From: Anderseniella sp039978075 | Lineage (GTDB): Bacteria > Pseudomonadota > Alphaproteobacteria > Rhizobiales > Aestuariivirgaceae | NCBI GenBank assembly: GCA_039978075.1 | Contig: JBDWCA010000005.1 | Coordinates: 62,001-126,000 of the forward strand | Direction: 5' to 3' | Length of the DNA: 64,000 nt | In this document: in pieces, positions 51,788 through 62,208 of the stretch | Layout of the letters: each line of letters opens with the position of its first letter | Position numbering within the stretch: position 1 is the first letter of the stretch | Program-made: the position numbers and the translations under genes | The notes under the pieces: generated by a model | What the model was told of the DNA's origin: nothing | Seen by the model: the letters and a program-made list of their open reading frames with translations, nothing else | Database searches by the model: none

Positions 51788-52522
51788 TCAAATTTCGGAT
51801 GAAGCCTGCTTCAGCTTGTGAGCCACGAAGTCCTTCGCCATCGAACACGCTTGTTCTCGAGACTTGCCAGTGCCGAGATTGGCGGCAATGGCGCTTGCCA
51901 GCATGCAACCGGTGCCGCGCAGGCTGGCTTTCAGTCGAGGCGCTGCGAACTCTGTGGCGGGCATGGTGCTTTGAAACAACCGGTCAATGGACATTTCGCC
52001 ATCACCGTGACCACCCTTGACCAGCACGGCCGCTGCACCCAGTTCCAGCAGGGTTTTCGCCTGCTGCTCGGGATGCTCACAGCCGGTCAGCATGGCGGCT
52101 TCCGGCAGGTTGGGTGTGATCAGCGTGCACAGCGGCAACAGATGTGTCTTGATCGCGGCGACACCTTCGGGGTCGAGCAATGACGTGCCTGAAGACGAGA
52201 CCAGCACCGGGTCGATGACCAACGGGACTGTTGCAAAGCGAGCCAGGATTTCGGCGACCGCGACGACAGTTTCACCTGAATGCAACATTCCTGTCTTGAT
52301 GGCGTCGACCGGCCCGGTTGCAAGCGCTGACGACAGTTGTTGTACGACGTGATCCGGTGGGACAGCGGCAACCGCGCGAACCGCCTGATCGGTCTGCGCG
52401 GTGACAGCGGTTATCACGGGCCTTGCCTCACATTGCAATTCGGTGAGTGTGGTGATGTCGCGGGACAGGCCCGCGCCGCCGCTGGAGTCCGTGCCGCCAA
52501 TTACAATGAGCACCGGTTTCAT
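51788..52522 (-). CDS. thiD: Hydroxymethylpyrimidine/phosphomethylpyrimidine kinase
   Basis: A 244-residue ribokinase-fold enzyme that phosphorylates HMP and HMP-P for thiamine synthesis. Landmarks are IGGTDSSGGAGLSRDITTL at the N-terminus, VIDPVLVSSSGTSLLD and the anion hole GTGCMLASAIAANL. It is shorter than E. coli ThiD (266) but has all key motifs. It is the seventh and last gene of the thi operon. Confidence 0.94.
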   Translation of the reverse strand: MKPVLIVIGGTDSSGGAGLSRDITTLTELQCEARPVITAVTAQTDQAVRAVAAVPPDHVVQQLSSALATGPVDAIKTGMLHSGETVVAVAEILARFATVPLVIDPVLVSSSGTSLLDPEGVAAIKTHLLPLCTLITPNLPEAAMLTGCEHPEQQAKTLLELGAAAVLVKGGHGDGEMSIDRLFQSTMPATEFAAPRLKASLRGTGCMLASAIAANLGTGKSREQACSMAKDFVAHKLKQASSEI

Positions 52523-52526
52523 ACCG

Positions 52527-53492
52527 CTAGCCCAACGCGATCAGGGAGATGTCGATGCAACCAGCCTGGCGCAGGCGAAGACCGGCATTCCAGGCTCGAA
52601 GACCTGAGCGGCAGCACAGGATTGCCCGACGATTGCGGGCGTCATCGGCAAGGGTTTCTATGTCATCTGCCGTTGTACGACAGGCTCCGGTGGTGACGGT
52701 GGCGGGCGCTTCGTCAATGCTGCGGAGGTCAACCACAAAGTCACTGTCGGAGATGTCCTCGACGGAGACGAAACCAAACCCGTCATCTGGTTCTTGAGCA
52801 TTGCCAAACGAGAACGAGGAGGTTGTGAACTGGCGCAGGTCGAGGCTGATCATGCGGCCCAGGGGTGAGGGTTCCAGGCCAAGCAGGTAACTCAGGGCCA
52901 TCTGAGCCTGCAGGGATCCGAGAATGCCTACAGCAGGTCCGCTGACACCGGCTGTGGCACAGTTGGCGGCAGATTGCGGCAAGTCAGGAAACACGGCCCT
53001 GACGCTGGGGGCGCGGCCACCGCAGAAACCACCGGCATAACCGGCAAAGCTCAGCACTGATGCTGACACAAATGCCTGTCCGGATGTCTGGCAATGGTCC
53101 GACAGGGTATAGGTTACGGCAAAGCTGTCAGCGGCATCTATGACAATGTCAGCGTCCCTGCACAACGATGCAGTGTTTGCCGGTTCAAGCCGGAGAACCT
53201 CTGCCAGGACTTCAATCTCCGGGTTGTAGGCAGCCAGCGTGCGTCGGGCGGTTGCTGCCTTGGCCTGGCCAATGTCTGCCATGGTGTAGAGCGGCTGGCG
53301 ATGCAGGTTGCTTACTTCCACCATATCCGCATCGACAATCCTGATGCTGCCGACACCGGCCCCGGCCAGGTAGCTCAGCACCGGACAGCCAAGGCCGCCG
53401 GCGCCGACGACCAGAACACGGGCGTCGGCCAGCCGAGCCTGACCGGTTGTGCCGATTTCCGGCAACACCATCTGGCGGGCATAACGGCTCAT
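52527..53492 (-). CDS. thiF: ThiF-like adenylyltransferase fused to a rhodanese-like domain
   Basis: A 321-residue fusion. The N-terminal E1-like domain has VVGAGGLGCPVLSYLAGAG and DADMVEVSNLHRQPLY. The C-terminal 80 residues are rhodanese-like, with CCRSGLRAWNAG as active-site loop. The zinc CxxC pair usual before the crossover loop is missing: the region reads PSVRAVFPDLP where many homologues have a cysteine pair. It would adenylate the ThiS C-terminus and possibly deliver sulfur itself. ATGA overlap with thiE fixes the start. Confidence 0.9.
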   Translation of the reverse strand: MSRYARQMVLPEIGTTGQARLADARVLVVGAGGLGCPVLSYLAGAGVGSIRIVDADMVEVSNLHRQPLYTMADIGQAKAATARRTLAAYNPEIEVLAEVLRLEPANTASLCRDADIVIDAADSFAVTYTLSDHCQTSGQAFVSASVLSFAGYAGGFCGGRAPSVRAVFPDLPQSAANCATAGVSGPAVGILGSLQAQMALSYLLGLEPSPLGRMISLDLRQFTTSSFSFGNAQEPDDGFGFVSVEDISDSDFVVDLRSIDEAPATVTTGACRTTADDIETLADDARNRRAILCCRSGLRAWNAGLRLRQAGCIDISLIALG

Positions 53493-54103
53493 CAGGCGCG
53501 GCTCCGCGTTGCGGCAAGCCATTCATGCGTGCGGGCTTCCGGATCGGCGTTGAGCGTGATGTCGGTAACCACGGCGGCGCAATCGGCACCTGCTGCGAAC
53601 ACGCCGGGCAGGCGGTCCGGGTTCAGTCCACCGATGCCGACAAGCGGGCGGTCTCCGATCAGTTCCTTCCACTCACCCAGCTTGTCGAGCCCCTGCGGTG
53701 CCCACGGCATCTTCTTCAGGATGGTCTGGTAGACCGGTCCAAGTGCCACATAGTCAGGATCGTGCGACAAGGCACGTTCCAGTTCTGCATGATCGTGGGT
53801 GGATAGTCCCAGCCGGATACCGGCCCTGCGAATGGCCTTGAAATCTGCTGTGTCCATGTCGCCCTGGCCCAGATGGACGTAGTCGCAATCAAGGTCAATG
53901 GCCGCCTGCCAGTAGTCGTTTACGACAAGCTGGCAGTGGTGTTTCGCACATACGGTTTTAGCACGCCGGATCTCGTCGCGAACGGTCGCGTCGTCCATGT
54001 CCTTGCAGCGCAGTTGCGCCAGCCTGACACCGAGCGGCACCAACCGCTCAATCCATGCGGAGTTGTCGACGATGAGGTAGAAAGGGTCGAGCTTGCGCGT
54101 CAT
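53492..54103 (-). CDS. thiE: Thiamine phosphate synthase
   Basis: A 203-residue TIM-barrel enzyme joining HMP-PP and thiazole phosphate. LIVDNSAWIERLVPLGVRLAQLR starts the fold, VNDYWQAAIDLDCDYVHLGQGD gives the phosphate/Mg contacts, and VGIGGLNPDRLPGVFAAGAD is the C-terminal phosphate loop. It overlaps both neighbours by four bases (thiG upstream, thiF downstream). Confidence 0.94.
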   Translation of the reverse strand: MTRKLDPFYLIVDNSAWIERLVPLGVRLAQLRCKDMDDATVRDEIRRAKTVCAKHHCQLVVNDYWQAAIDLDCDYVHLGQGDMDTADFKAIRRAGIRLGLSTHDHAELERALSHDPDYVALGPVYQTILKKMPWAPQGLDKLGEWKELIGDRPLVGIGGLNPDRLPGVFAAGADCAAVVTDITLNADPEARTHEWLAATRSRA

Positions 54104-54870
54104 CCGAGGCTGGCCTTTCCAAGTACAGGTGTGGACGGGCTGGCCATGTCACGGGCTTCCATCGGATCAGCGCTGCGGGCGGTCAGACCGGCCTCGACGG
54201 CCTGCGCGAATGCGCGGGCCATGGCCACGGGGTCACCGGCCCTGGCGACAGCCGTGTTCAGCAACACGGCATCAAAACCCAGTTCCATGGCATGGGCAGC
54301 GTGTGACGGCAGGCCGATCCCGGCATCAATGATCATCGGCACATCGGCAAAGTGCGCCCGGAGGGTGCGCAGGCCATAGACATTGTTGAGGCCAAGACCG
54401 GTGCCGATGGGCGCTCCCCAGGGCATCAGAACCTTGCATCCGGCTTGCAGAAGGTGTTCCGCCACGATCAGGTCTGCGGTGGTGTAGGGGAACACTTCGA
54501 AACCGTCTTCGCTCAGCACGCGTGCGGCTTCAACCAAGTCAAAAACGTTGGGGCATAATGTGTCATTGTCACCGATGACTTCAAGTTTGATCCAGTTGGT
54601 GTCGAATACTTCACGCGCCATCTGCGCTGTGGTGACGGCCTCTTTCACCGTGTGGCACCCAGCGGTGTTGGGCAGGACGCGTACACCCATGTCACGGATC
54701 AGGGTCCAGAATGCCTGGCCGTGCTGATCGCCGCCTGCCTCACGACGCAGCGATACGGTGACGATCTCTGCACGTGATGCCTCTACCGCATCACCCAGGA
54801 CGGCAGGCGAGGGATACTGCGCCGTGCCCAGCAGAAGGCGGGAGGTAATATCGACACCGTAGACGCGCAC
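54100..54870 (-). CDS. thiG: Thiazole synthase
   Basis: A 256-residue (betaalpha)8 enzyme that forms the thiazole ring from DXP, dehydroglycine and ThiS thiocarboxylate. The Schiff-base lysine is in NWIKLEVIGD; MIIDAGIGLPSHAAHAMELG and GFDAVLLNTAVARAGDP are phosphate-binding. Chosen start is GTG at 54870 (VRVYGVDITSR), preceded by GGGAGG, four bases after thiS. The longer in-frame reading would overlap thiS and lacks family similarity. Confidence 0.94.
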   Translation of the reverse strand: MRVYGVDITSRLLLGTAQYPSPAVLGDAVEASRAEIVTVSLRREAGGDQHGQAFWTLIRDMGVRVLPNTAGCHTVKEAVTTAQMAREVFDTNWIKLEVIGDNDTLCPNVFDLVEAARVLSEDGFEVFPYTTADLIVAEHLLQAGCKVLMPWGAPIGTGLGLNNVYGLRTLRAHFADVPMIIDAGIGLPSHAAHAMELGFDAVLLNTAVARAGDPVAMARAFAQAVEAGLTARSADPMEARDMASPSTPVLGKASLG

Positions 54871-54874
54871 CGGA

Positions 54875-55072
54875 TCAGCCTCCCTGCATTGGGGCCAGGA
54901 TTTCCACCCGATCGCCGTTGCCCAGGCTTGTCGAGGCACGCGCAGGTGCAGGCACGAATTCACCGTTCAGTGCTGTTGCCACACGCGCTTCACCATAGCC
55001 AAGTTCGCCAAGCACTGCGTCGAGCAGCGTGGCCGCCACCTCAAGCGATTGACCGTTCACGATGATCTTCAT
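54875..55072 (-). CDS. thiS: Sulfur carrier protein ThiS
   Basis: A 65-residue ubiquitin-fold protein with the C-terminal Gly-Gly (EILAPMQGG) that is adenylated by ThiF and thiocarboxylated. MKIIVNGQSLEVAATLLDAV opens the fold. Its start lies inside the 3' end of thiO, giving a 32-base overlap. Confidence 0.94.
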   Translation of the reverse strand: MKIIVNGQSLEVAATLLDAVLGELGYGEARVATALNGEFVPAPARASTSLGNGDRVEILAPMQGG

Positions 55073-56051
55073 CCATCAACTCCGGTTTGTAGCCAGGACT
55101 GTTTATGGCGTCGGCTGCCATGCGTGCGCACGCCGGTGCCAGCAGGAAGCCATGCCGGAACAAGCCGTTCACATGCAGTGTGCGGCCGTGCCAGCGCAGT
55201 CTGGGCAGGTTGTCGGGGAAGGCCGGACGCACCTCGGCTCCGGTTTCAATGATTTCCGCCTCGGCAAAGGCGGGATGCACGGCGTAAGCTGCATTGAGCA
55301 GATCAACCATGCCACGCGCGGTAATGCGGCCGCGATCCTCGGCTTCAATCTGGGTGGCGCCGACCATGAAATGACCCTCACCACGCGGTACGAGATAGAC
55401 CGGCAGACGGGGGTGCAGCAACCGGACGGGGCGTGAAAATTCGACCCCCTTTACCTTCAGCACCAGCATTTCGCCTTTCACACCGCGCAGGTCACCCAGC
55501 ACGTCACGTGCGGCAAATCCGCGTGTGTCCACAATCACCGAAGCGCTGATCTTTTGATCTTCAAGGGCTTTGCCATAGGTGATGGTCACACCCGATCCGG
55601 TCAGTCTCGCAGTCAGCGCGGCAATCGCCTTGCGCGGGTCCAGATGCGCCTCCCTGTCGAAGAACAAGGCTTGCCGGAAGCGGCCTTCAAGATCCGGTTC
55701 AAGTTTCGCCAGGCCAGCTGCATCAATGGATTGATGCGTCTGTGTCCGCCGGGCAAAGCGGGCAAGCTCGCCAGTGTCACGGGATGGCGCCACGACAAGT
55801 GAGCCGTGTTCAATAACGTCCGGCACATGCCGGCGCCACCAGCCAATAGCCTCCTGGCCAAGGCGTACGACAGGTTCTTCTGCCGTATCGCCTTCGCACC
55901 AGGGTGCCAGCATGCCGCCGGCATACCAGGAGCAGGTGTCGCGACCAAAGCTGTCGGCCCGGTCGATGACCTCCACCTTGCAGCCGTGTTCAACAAGTTC
56001 TGTGGCGACGGTGAGGCCGGCAACGCCGGCCCCGACCACGGTGACGTTCAT
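55041..56051 (-). CDS. thiO: Glycine oxidase ThiO
   Basis: A 336-residue FAD-dependent oxidase that makes dehydroglycine for ThiG. The FAD motif is VTVVGAGVAGLTVATELVEHG; other landmarks are CSWYAGGMLAPWCEGD, typical of ThiO, and HVNGLFRHGFLLAPACA at the C-terminus. The ATG at 56051 is seven bases after thiC. Presence of ThiO rather than ThiH shows the aerobic thiazole route. Confidence 0.94.
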   Translation of the reverse strand: MNVTVVGAGVAGLTVATELVEHGCKVEVIDRADSFGRDTCSWYAGGMLAPWCEGDTAEEPVVRLGQEAIGWWRRHVPDVIEHGSLVVAPSRDTGELARFARRTQTHQSIDAAGLAKLEPDLEGRFRQALFFDREAHLDPRKAIAALTARLTGSGVTITYGKALEDQKISASVIVDTRGFAARDVLGDLRGVKGEMLVLKVKGVEFSRPVRLLHPRLPVYLVPRGEGHFMVGATQIEAEDRGRITARGMVDLLNAAYAVHPAFAEAEIIETGAEVRPAFPDNLPRLRWHGRTLHVNGLFRHGFLLAPACARMAADAINSPGYKPELMDEDHRERSIA

Positions 56052-56058
56052 GGTCCGG

Positions 56059-57873
<1,815 letters not shown>

Positions 57874-57970
57874 TCTGGGCTCTCCCTGATCGGTTGAAGA
57901 CCCAGTTCACGGTTCGGGAGAGGGGTTTGGTACCGGGTATGAGGGACCTCGCGTGGTCCCTGGCCGGTGT

Positions 57971-58077
57971 CAGCATCCCTCCGCCAGCGTTAACTGGATC
58001 AGGTTCGAAGGGTCGCCGTACTGATGCGTGAAACATCTTACCGGCCTCTCAGCTCCTTTACGCGGAGCTCCCCTGGC
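57971..58077 (-). promoter_or_regulatory. TPP riboswitch (THI element)
   Basis: On the minus strand the leader reads GGGGAGCTCC, then GCTGAGAGG, CCCTTCGAACCTGATC and ending in GCGGAGGGATGCTG: the canonical THI box with its pyrimidine-sensing and pyrophosphate-sensing helices. It lies about 100 bases before thiC. A 7-bp hairpin (57942-57948 with 57955-57961) follows without a T-run, and CTCTCCC (complement of 57916-57922) can mask the thiC ribosome site (complement of 57880-57886). That points to translational control. Confidence 0.96.
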
Positions 58078-58132
58078 TACGTTTCAACAGATGGACCTGC
58101 GTGCCGGACATGTCAAGTGGGCGAGAGCGGGA

Positions 58133-58217
58133 TGATTGCTGGTTGTTTTGACCAACAATCATAAACCTGATCGTTTCCAGAGTGTTATTGGAAATCGGGT
58201 TCAGTTGAACCCGATTT
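58133..58217 (+). repeat. Intergenic bipartite stem-loop repeat, copy 2
   Basis: Positions 58133-58174 align without gaps in overall length to 7534-7575. The stem reads TGATTG with CAATCA here and TGATTT with AAATCA at 7.5 kb, so both sides changed together. The second hairpin is a perfect 12-base inverted repeat (58192-58203 and 58206-58217) containing TTGAACCC. It lies between the thi riboswitch and the divergent marR-like gene. Confidence 0.7.
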
Positions 58218-58327
58218 GTAATGCTGGATAACTTCTGCCGAACATGTATGCACACCAACAAATTGCATTCTTGTGAAATTGCTGCCAACATTATGTCAAA
58301 CAGCTTCGTGCTCAATGGGTCCTGAAA

Positions 58328-58774
58328 ATGTCAGACAAACCAGTGCCACTGAAAACTCCCGCCAATCAGCCATACCGGCTGGATGATCAGGTGGGGTTTT
58401 TGTTGCGCCGGGCGCAGCAGCGGCACCTGTCGATTTTTTCCGAACAGATCCCCGATTTCACACCGACCCAGTTTGCCGCCATGGCCAAACTGTATGAAAC
58501 AGGTGCGCTGTCGCAAAACGAACTTGGCCGGCAGGCAGCCATGGATGCTGCCACCATCAAGGGTGTGATTGACCGTTTGCGCAAACGCGGTCTGATCTCG
58601 ACACGGCGTGATGACCGCGATCAGCGCCGCATCTATCTCGATCTGACGGTGGAGGGCCGCAACCAGTATCTTACCCAGGTTGCAAAAGCCGCAAACATAA
58701 CGGCGCGCACGGTGTCATTCCTCAGTGACGCAGAACATGCACAGCTGATCTCCCTGTTGAAAAAACTGGTTTAA
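58328..58774 (+). CDS. MarR-family transcriptional regulator
   Basis: A 148-residue winged-helix regulator. YRLDDQVGFLLRRAQQRHLSIF and LYETGALSQNELGRQAAMDAATIKGVIDRL form the DNA-binding core, with the wing in GLISTRRDDRDQRRIYLDLT. It lies 17 bases upstream of an amidohydrolase gene on the same strand, so it probably regulates that operon in response to an aromatic or amide ligand. Confidence 0.92.
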   Translation: MSDKPVPLKTPANQPYRLDDQVGFLLRRAQQRHLSIFSEQIPDFTPTQFAAMAKLYETGALSQNELGRQAAMDAATIKGVIDRLRKRGLISTRRDDRDQRRIYLDLTVEGRNQYLTQVAKAANITARTVSFLSDAEHAQLISLLKKLV

Positions 58775-58791
58775 TTCGGAAAGCAAATCCC

Positions 58792-59994
58792 ATGACTGCA
58801 GCAGCAAAACTTGTCATCCAGAATATCGGACTCATACTATCGGGCAAGATCGAACAGCCGATCCTGGATGGTGACTGCATTGTCGCGCTTGATGGCAGGA
58901 TTTCCCAGATCGGCTACGCCAGGGACCTTGATCTCGACAATGCCGACACCCTGATTGATGCCCACGGCACGTGCGTTTCACCGGGACTTATCGATAGTCA
59001 CGTGCATCCGGTGATTGGTGATTACACGCCGCGCCAGCAACAGTTGAACTGGATCGACAGCACGTTGCACGGTGGCGTCACCTGTATGATTTCAGCCGGT
59101 GAGGTGCATGCGCCAGGCCGGCCAAAGGACATTGTCGGCCTGAAAGCCATGGCGATCGCGGCACAGCGTTGGTACGAGAATTTTCGCCCCTCCGGCGTCA
59201 AAGTGCTGGCCGGTGCGCCGGTCATCGAACAAGGCATGGTTGAGGAAGATTTCAAGGATCTTGCCGATGCCGGTGTGAAACTGCTGGGCGAAGTGGGTCT
59301 CGGCACGGTCAAAGCTGGCGAGACCGCAAAGGAAATGGTTGCCTGGGCGCGCAAATACGGCATTCAGTCGACCATTCATACCGGGGGTCCCTCCATTCCC
59401 GGATCGGGTCTGATCGACAAGGACGTGGTGCTGGAAGCAGATGCCGACATCATCGGTCACATCAACGGCGGCCATACGGCACTGCCGGACAACCAGATTA
59501 CCTGCCTGTGTGAGAGCTGCCTGCGCGGCATCGAGATTGTTCACAATGGCAATGAGCGGGCCGGCCTGCTTGCCATGCGCACCGCGTTCGAACTGAAACA
59601 GCCGGAGCGCATTATCCTGGGCACGGATGGGCCTGCCGGATCCGGCGCGCAGCCGCTCGGAATCCTGCGCATGATAGCGATGCTTTCAAGCCTTGGGGAT
59701 GTACCTGCGGAAATCGCCTGGTGCTTTGGTACCGGCAATACTGCGCGCATGCGGGATCTGGACTGCGGCATTATTGAAGCGGGCAAGTCGGCTGACATGA
59801 TTATCGTCGACCGGGCCCAGCACGCGCCGGGCAAGGACATGCTGGACTCGATCCGGCAGGGCAATCTGCCGGGCGTCGGCATGACCATCATTGATGGTGT
59901 CGTTCGCTCGCACCGGTCTCGCAACACGCCGCCTGCCGAAACTTTGCCGGAACTGGTCAAGGCGCCACCGGCCGCGGCCGCGGGCGGGCACTAA
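58792..59994 (+). CDS. Amidohydrolase, enamidase-like
   Basis: A 400-residue metal-dependent amidohydrolase. The HxH of the metal site is in LIDSHVHPVIGD; later metal/catalytic residues are in IHTGGPSIPGSG, IGHINGGHTALP and ILGTDGPAGSGAQPLG. The sequence pattern is close to enamidase of nicotinate degradation, which opens a cyclic enamide. Neither nicotinate hydroxylase nor other ring-cleavage genes are nearby, so the substrate is uncertain. A MarR regulator precedes it. Confidence 0.87.
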   Translation: MTAAAKLVIQNIGLILSGKIEQPILDGDCIVALDGRISQIGYARDLDLDNADTLIDAHGTCVSPGLIDSHVHPVIGDYTPRQQQLNWIDSTLHGGVTCMISAGEVHAPGRPKDIVGLKAMAIAAQRWYENFRPSGVKVLAGAPVIEQGMVEEDFKDLADAGVKLLGEVGLGTVKAGETAKEMVAWARKYGIQSTIHTGGPSIPGSGLIDKDVVLEADADIIGHINGGHTALPDNQITCLCESCLRGIEIVHNGNERAGLLAMRTAFELKQPERIILGTDGPAGSGAQPLGILRMIAMLSSLGDVPAEIAWCFGTGNTARMRDLDCGIIEAGKSADMIIVDRAQHAPGKDMLDSIRQGNLPGVGMTIIDGVVRSHRSRNTPPAETLPELVKAPPAAAAGGH

Positions 59995-60021
59995 ACCGAT
60001 GCGAGTTCCGATAACAACAGT

Positions 60022-60762
60022 TCAGCTGATGATGTTGAAAACGGCATAGACAACAACTGCTAGTGCAACAGCGATGCCGGCAATGATGCCATAAGCGCCC
60101 CTGGTCAGGTCGGCGATGACCTTCTTGATCGCGGCGCGGTCGTTTACATTGGGGAACTCACCTGCTGGTACCGGCACATCGAGAAACTTGCATAGCAGAC
60201 CCCAGCCCTGATCAGCGGTAAATATCAAAAGCCGGTCAGCCGGGACTGCGGCCTTTACGTCCTCAATATGCTGGTTGTAATGGGCAACGGCACTGGCCCG
60301 ATCATCCATGGTGGCTTTGTGCGAGCGTTGCCATATCAATTTACGTGACATGTTGCCGAACTTCCGGCCAAACGGGGTAAACCATTCAATCAGTTTGAAC
60401 TGCCAGAGATTTTCGGTGAAGTAGATTGTATCAATGGTGCTGTTGTACCACGCTTCTGCACCTTTGGGATGCAAGGTCAACAATACTTTGGCATCGGGGT
60501 AAGCTTCTGTCAGTTCGCGCCATACACAGGCGGCCGGATTGTCAACTGCGGCAGTGTAATTTCTGAAAACATTCTCCCAGTCGTGCTGAGTACCAGCCGG
60601 TGAGTTGGCCACCTCGTTCCAGAAATCCAGATGGGTCTTGTTGGCCGGGTTTTCGAGAACCTCGAACATGTGATAGCAAGGGAAACCCAATTGATTGAGA
60701 GCAGTGAAAGTCGACATTGTTCCTGTGCGGCCAAAGCCTGCACCGATAATCTTCAGAGCCAT
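60022..60762 (-). CDS. Sulfotransferase-family protein with C-terminal membrane anchor
   Basis: A 246-residue protein starting MALKIIGAGFGRTGTMSTFTAL, where GAGFGRTGT resembles the PAPS 5'-phosphosulfate loop, and with FTADQGWGLLCKFLDVPVP as a second family motif. A single hydrophobic helix ends the chain (GIIAGIAVALAVVVYAVF). Bacterial proteins of this group are often annotated as sulfotransferase, without known acceptor. AAGGA precedes the ATG at 60762. Confidence 0.82.
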   Translation of the reverse strand: MALKIIGAGFGRTGTMSTFTALNQLGFPCYHMFEVLENPANKTHLDFWNEVANSPAGTQHDWENVFRNYTAAVDNPAACVWRELTEAYPDAKVLLTLHPKGAEAWYNSTIDTIYFTENLWQFKLIEWFTPFGRKFGNMSRKLIWQRSHKATMDDRASAVAHYNQHIEDVKAAVPADRLLIFTADQGWGLLCKFLDVPVPAGEFPNVNDRAAIKKVIADLTRGAYGIIAGIAVALAVVVYAVFNIIS

Positions 60763-60966
60763 TTTTGCCGTCCTTGCTGCAATCGTCATTTGTAGCCAAC
60801 GGCAACTTTATTCAACTTACCGATCAAATGATACGTGCAAAAACCTTTTGCCTAACGTGCGTCAAATGTGCGTCAATTGCTCCTTGTTGCAGGCCTGAAT
60901 GAGGCTTACAAGGACGATCCTTGTCAGACATGTGGTCAGATCAATTGCAGTAACGGGAACTTTGTC

Positions 60967-62100
60967 ATGAGTGCTAATCCTTCGGTGGTCGATCCTGATG
61001 GTCTGATGGAGTTCTCGGTGGTTTTCACCGACCGGTCCCTGAACCACATGTCCGCTGCCTTTCGCAAAGTCATGACCGACATTTCCGGACTGTTGAAGGA
61101 CGTCTACAATGCTGATGCCTCCGTCATCGTCCCCGGTGGCGGTACCTATGCCATGGAGGCGGTTGCGCGCCAGTTTGCGACTGACCGCAAGGCGCTGGTT
61201 ATTCGCAATGGCTGGTTTTCCTATCGCTGGACCCAGATATTCGATGCGGGCAGCATTCCCGAAGAGCAGATTGTGCTGAAGGCGCGTGCCGTGGGCAATG
61301 AGCTTCCGGCGCCTTATGCACCGTGTCCGATTGATGAAGTGGTCAAGTCCATTCGCGAGCAGCGCCCCGACGTGGTGTTTGCGCCGCATGTGGAAACCTC
61401 ATCGGGTATCATGCTGCCGGACGACTACATGAAGGCCGTGGCAGACGCAGCCCATGAGGTCGGCGCGCTGTTCGTACTCGATTGCGTGGCATCGGGAACC
61501 GTCTGGGTCGACATGAAGGCCGTCGGTGTCGATGTCCTGATCTCCGCGCCGCAAAAAGGCTGGAGTGCGTCTCCGTCAGCCGGCCTGGTGATGTTAAGTG
61601 AACTCGGACTGGCCATGCTGCAGGAGACCAGGAGCAGCAGTTTTGCTGTTGATCTCGGCAAGTGGCATCAGATCATGCAGGCTTATGAAAACGGCGGCCA
61701 TGCCTATCACTCGACGATGCCGACGGATGCTTTGACCGGATTTCGCGATACCATGTTGGAGACCCAGGCTCTCGGGTTTGACAAACTGCGCGACCAGCAG
61801 CTGGAACTGGGACACGGTGTCCGAAAACTGCTGGCGGAACGCGGGTTCAAGAGCGTTGCCGCTGCCGGGTTTGAAGCGCCTGGTGTCGTGGTCAGCTATA
61901 CAGATGACCCTGATATCCAGAACGGCAAGAAATTTGTCGAACACGGCATGCAGATTGCTGCAGGCGTACCCCTGATGGTTGATGAACCGGAAGGCTTCTC
62001 GACTTTCCGCCTGGGTCTGTTCGGTCTCGATAAGCTGGAAGACACAGACGCTGCCATTGGCAGGCTCGATGCGGTTTTATCCAAAGTGAGCCCGGCGTGA
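60967..62100 (+). CDS. Class V aminotransferase (serine-pyruvate/alanine-glyoxylate type)
   Basis: A 377-residue PLP enzyme. The cofactor lysine is in LISAPQKGWSASPSAGLVML; the glycine-rich VIVPGGGTYAMEAVARQF region binds the phosphate. Substrate is probably alanine, serine or a related amino donor with glyoxylate or pyruvate as acceptor. GGGAAC precedes the ATG at 60967; the in-frame extension upstream is cysteine-containing and not family-like. Not clustered with obvious pathway partners. Confidence 0.9.
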   Translation: MSANPSVVDPDGLMEFSVVFTDRSLNHMSAAFRKVMTDISGLLKDVYNADASVIVPGGGTYAMEAVARQFATDRKALVIRNGWFSYRWTQIFDAGSIPEEQIVLKARAVGNELPAPYAPCPIDEVVKSIREQRPDVVFAPHVETSSGIMLPDDYMKAVADAAHEVGALFVLDCVASGTVWVDMKAVGVDVLISAPQKGWSASPSAGLVMLSELGLAMLQETRSSSFAVDLGKWHQIMQAYENGGHAYHSTMPTDALTGFRDTMLETQALGFDKLRDQQLELGHGVRKLLAERGFKSVAAAGFEAPGVVVSYTDDPDIQNGKKFVEHGMQIAAGVPLMVDEPEGFSTFRLGLFGLDKLEDTDAAIGRLDAVLSKVSPA

Positions 62101-62208
62101 CGGCGCTGTCCGGCACGGATATCAAAGCGCCGTAATTTTGACCGCTTACGCCAACAGGACCGGGCCGCTCTGCATCCGGAAAGCCGCCATTGACCTTAGG
62201 CTCGTCAA

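Noticed and set aside
58192..58217. T-arm-like sequence (GGGTTCAAC on the minus strand) suggesting a tRNA
   Set aside because: No acceptor, D or anticodon arms flank it; it is part of the perfect hairpin of the repeat element.
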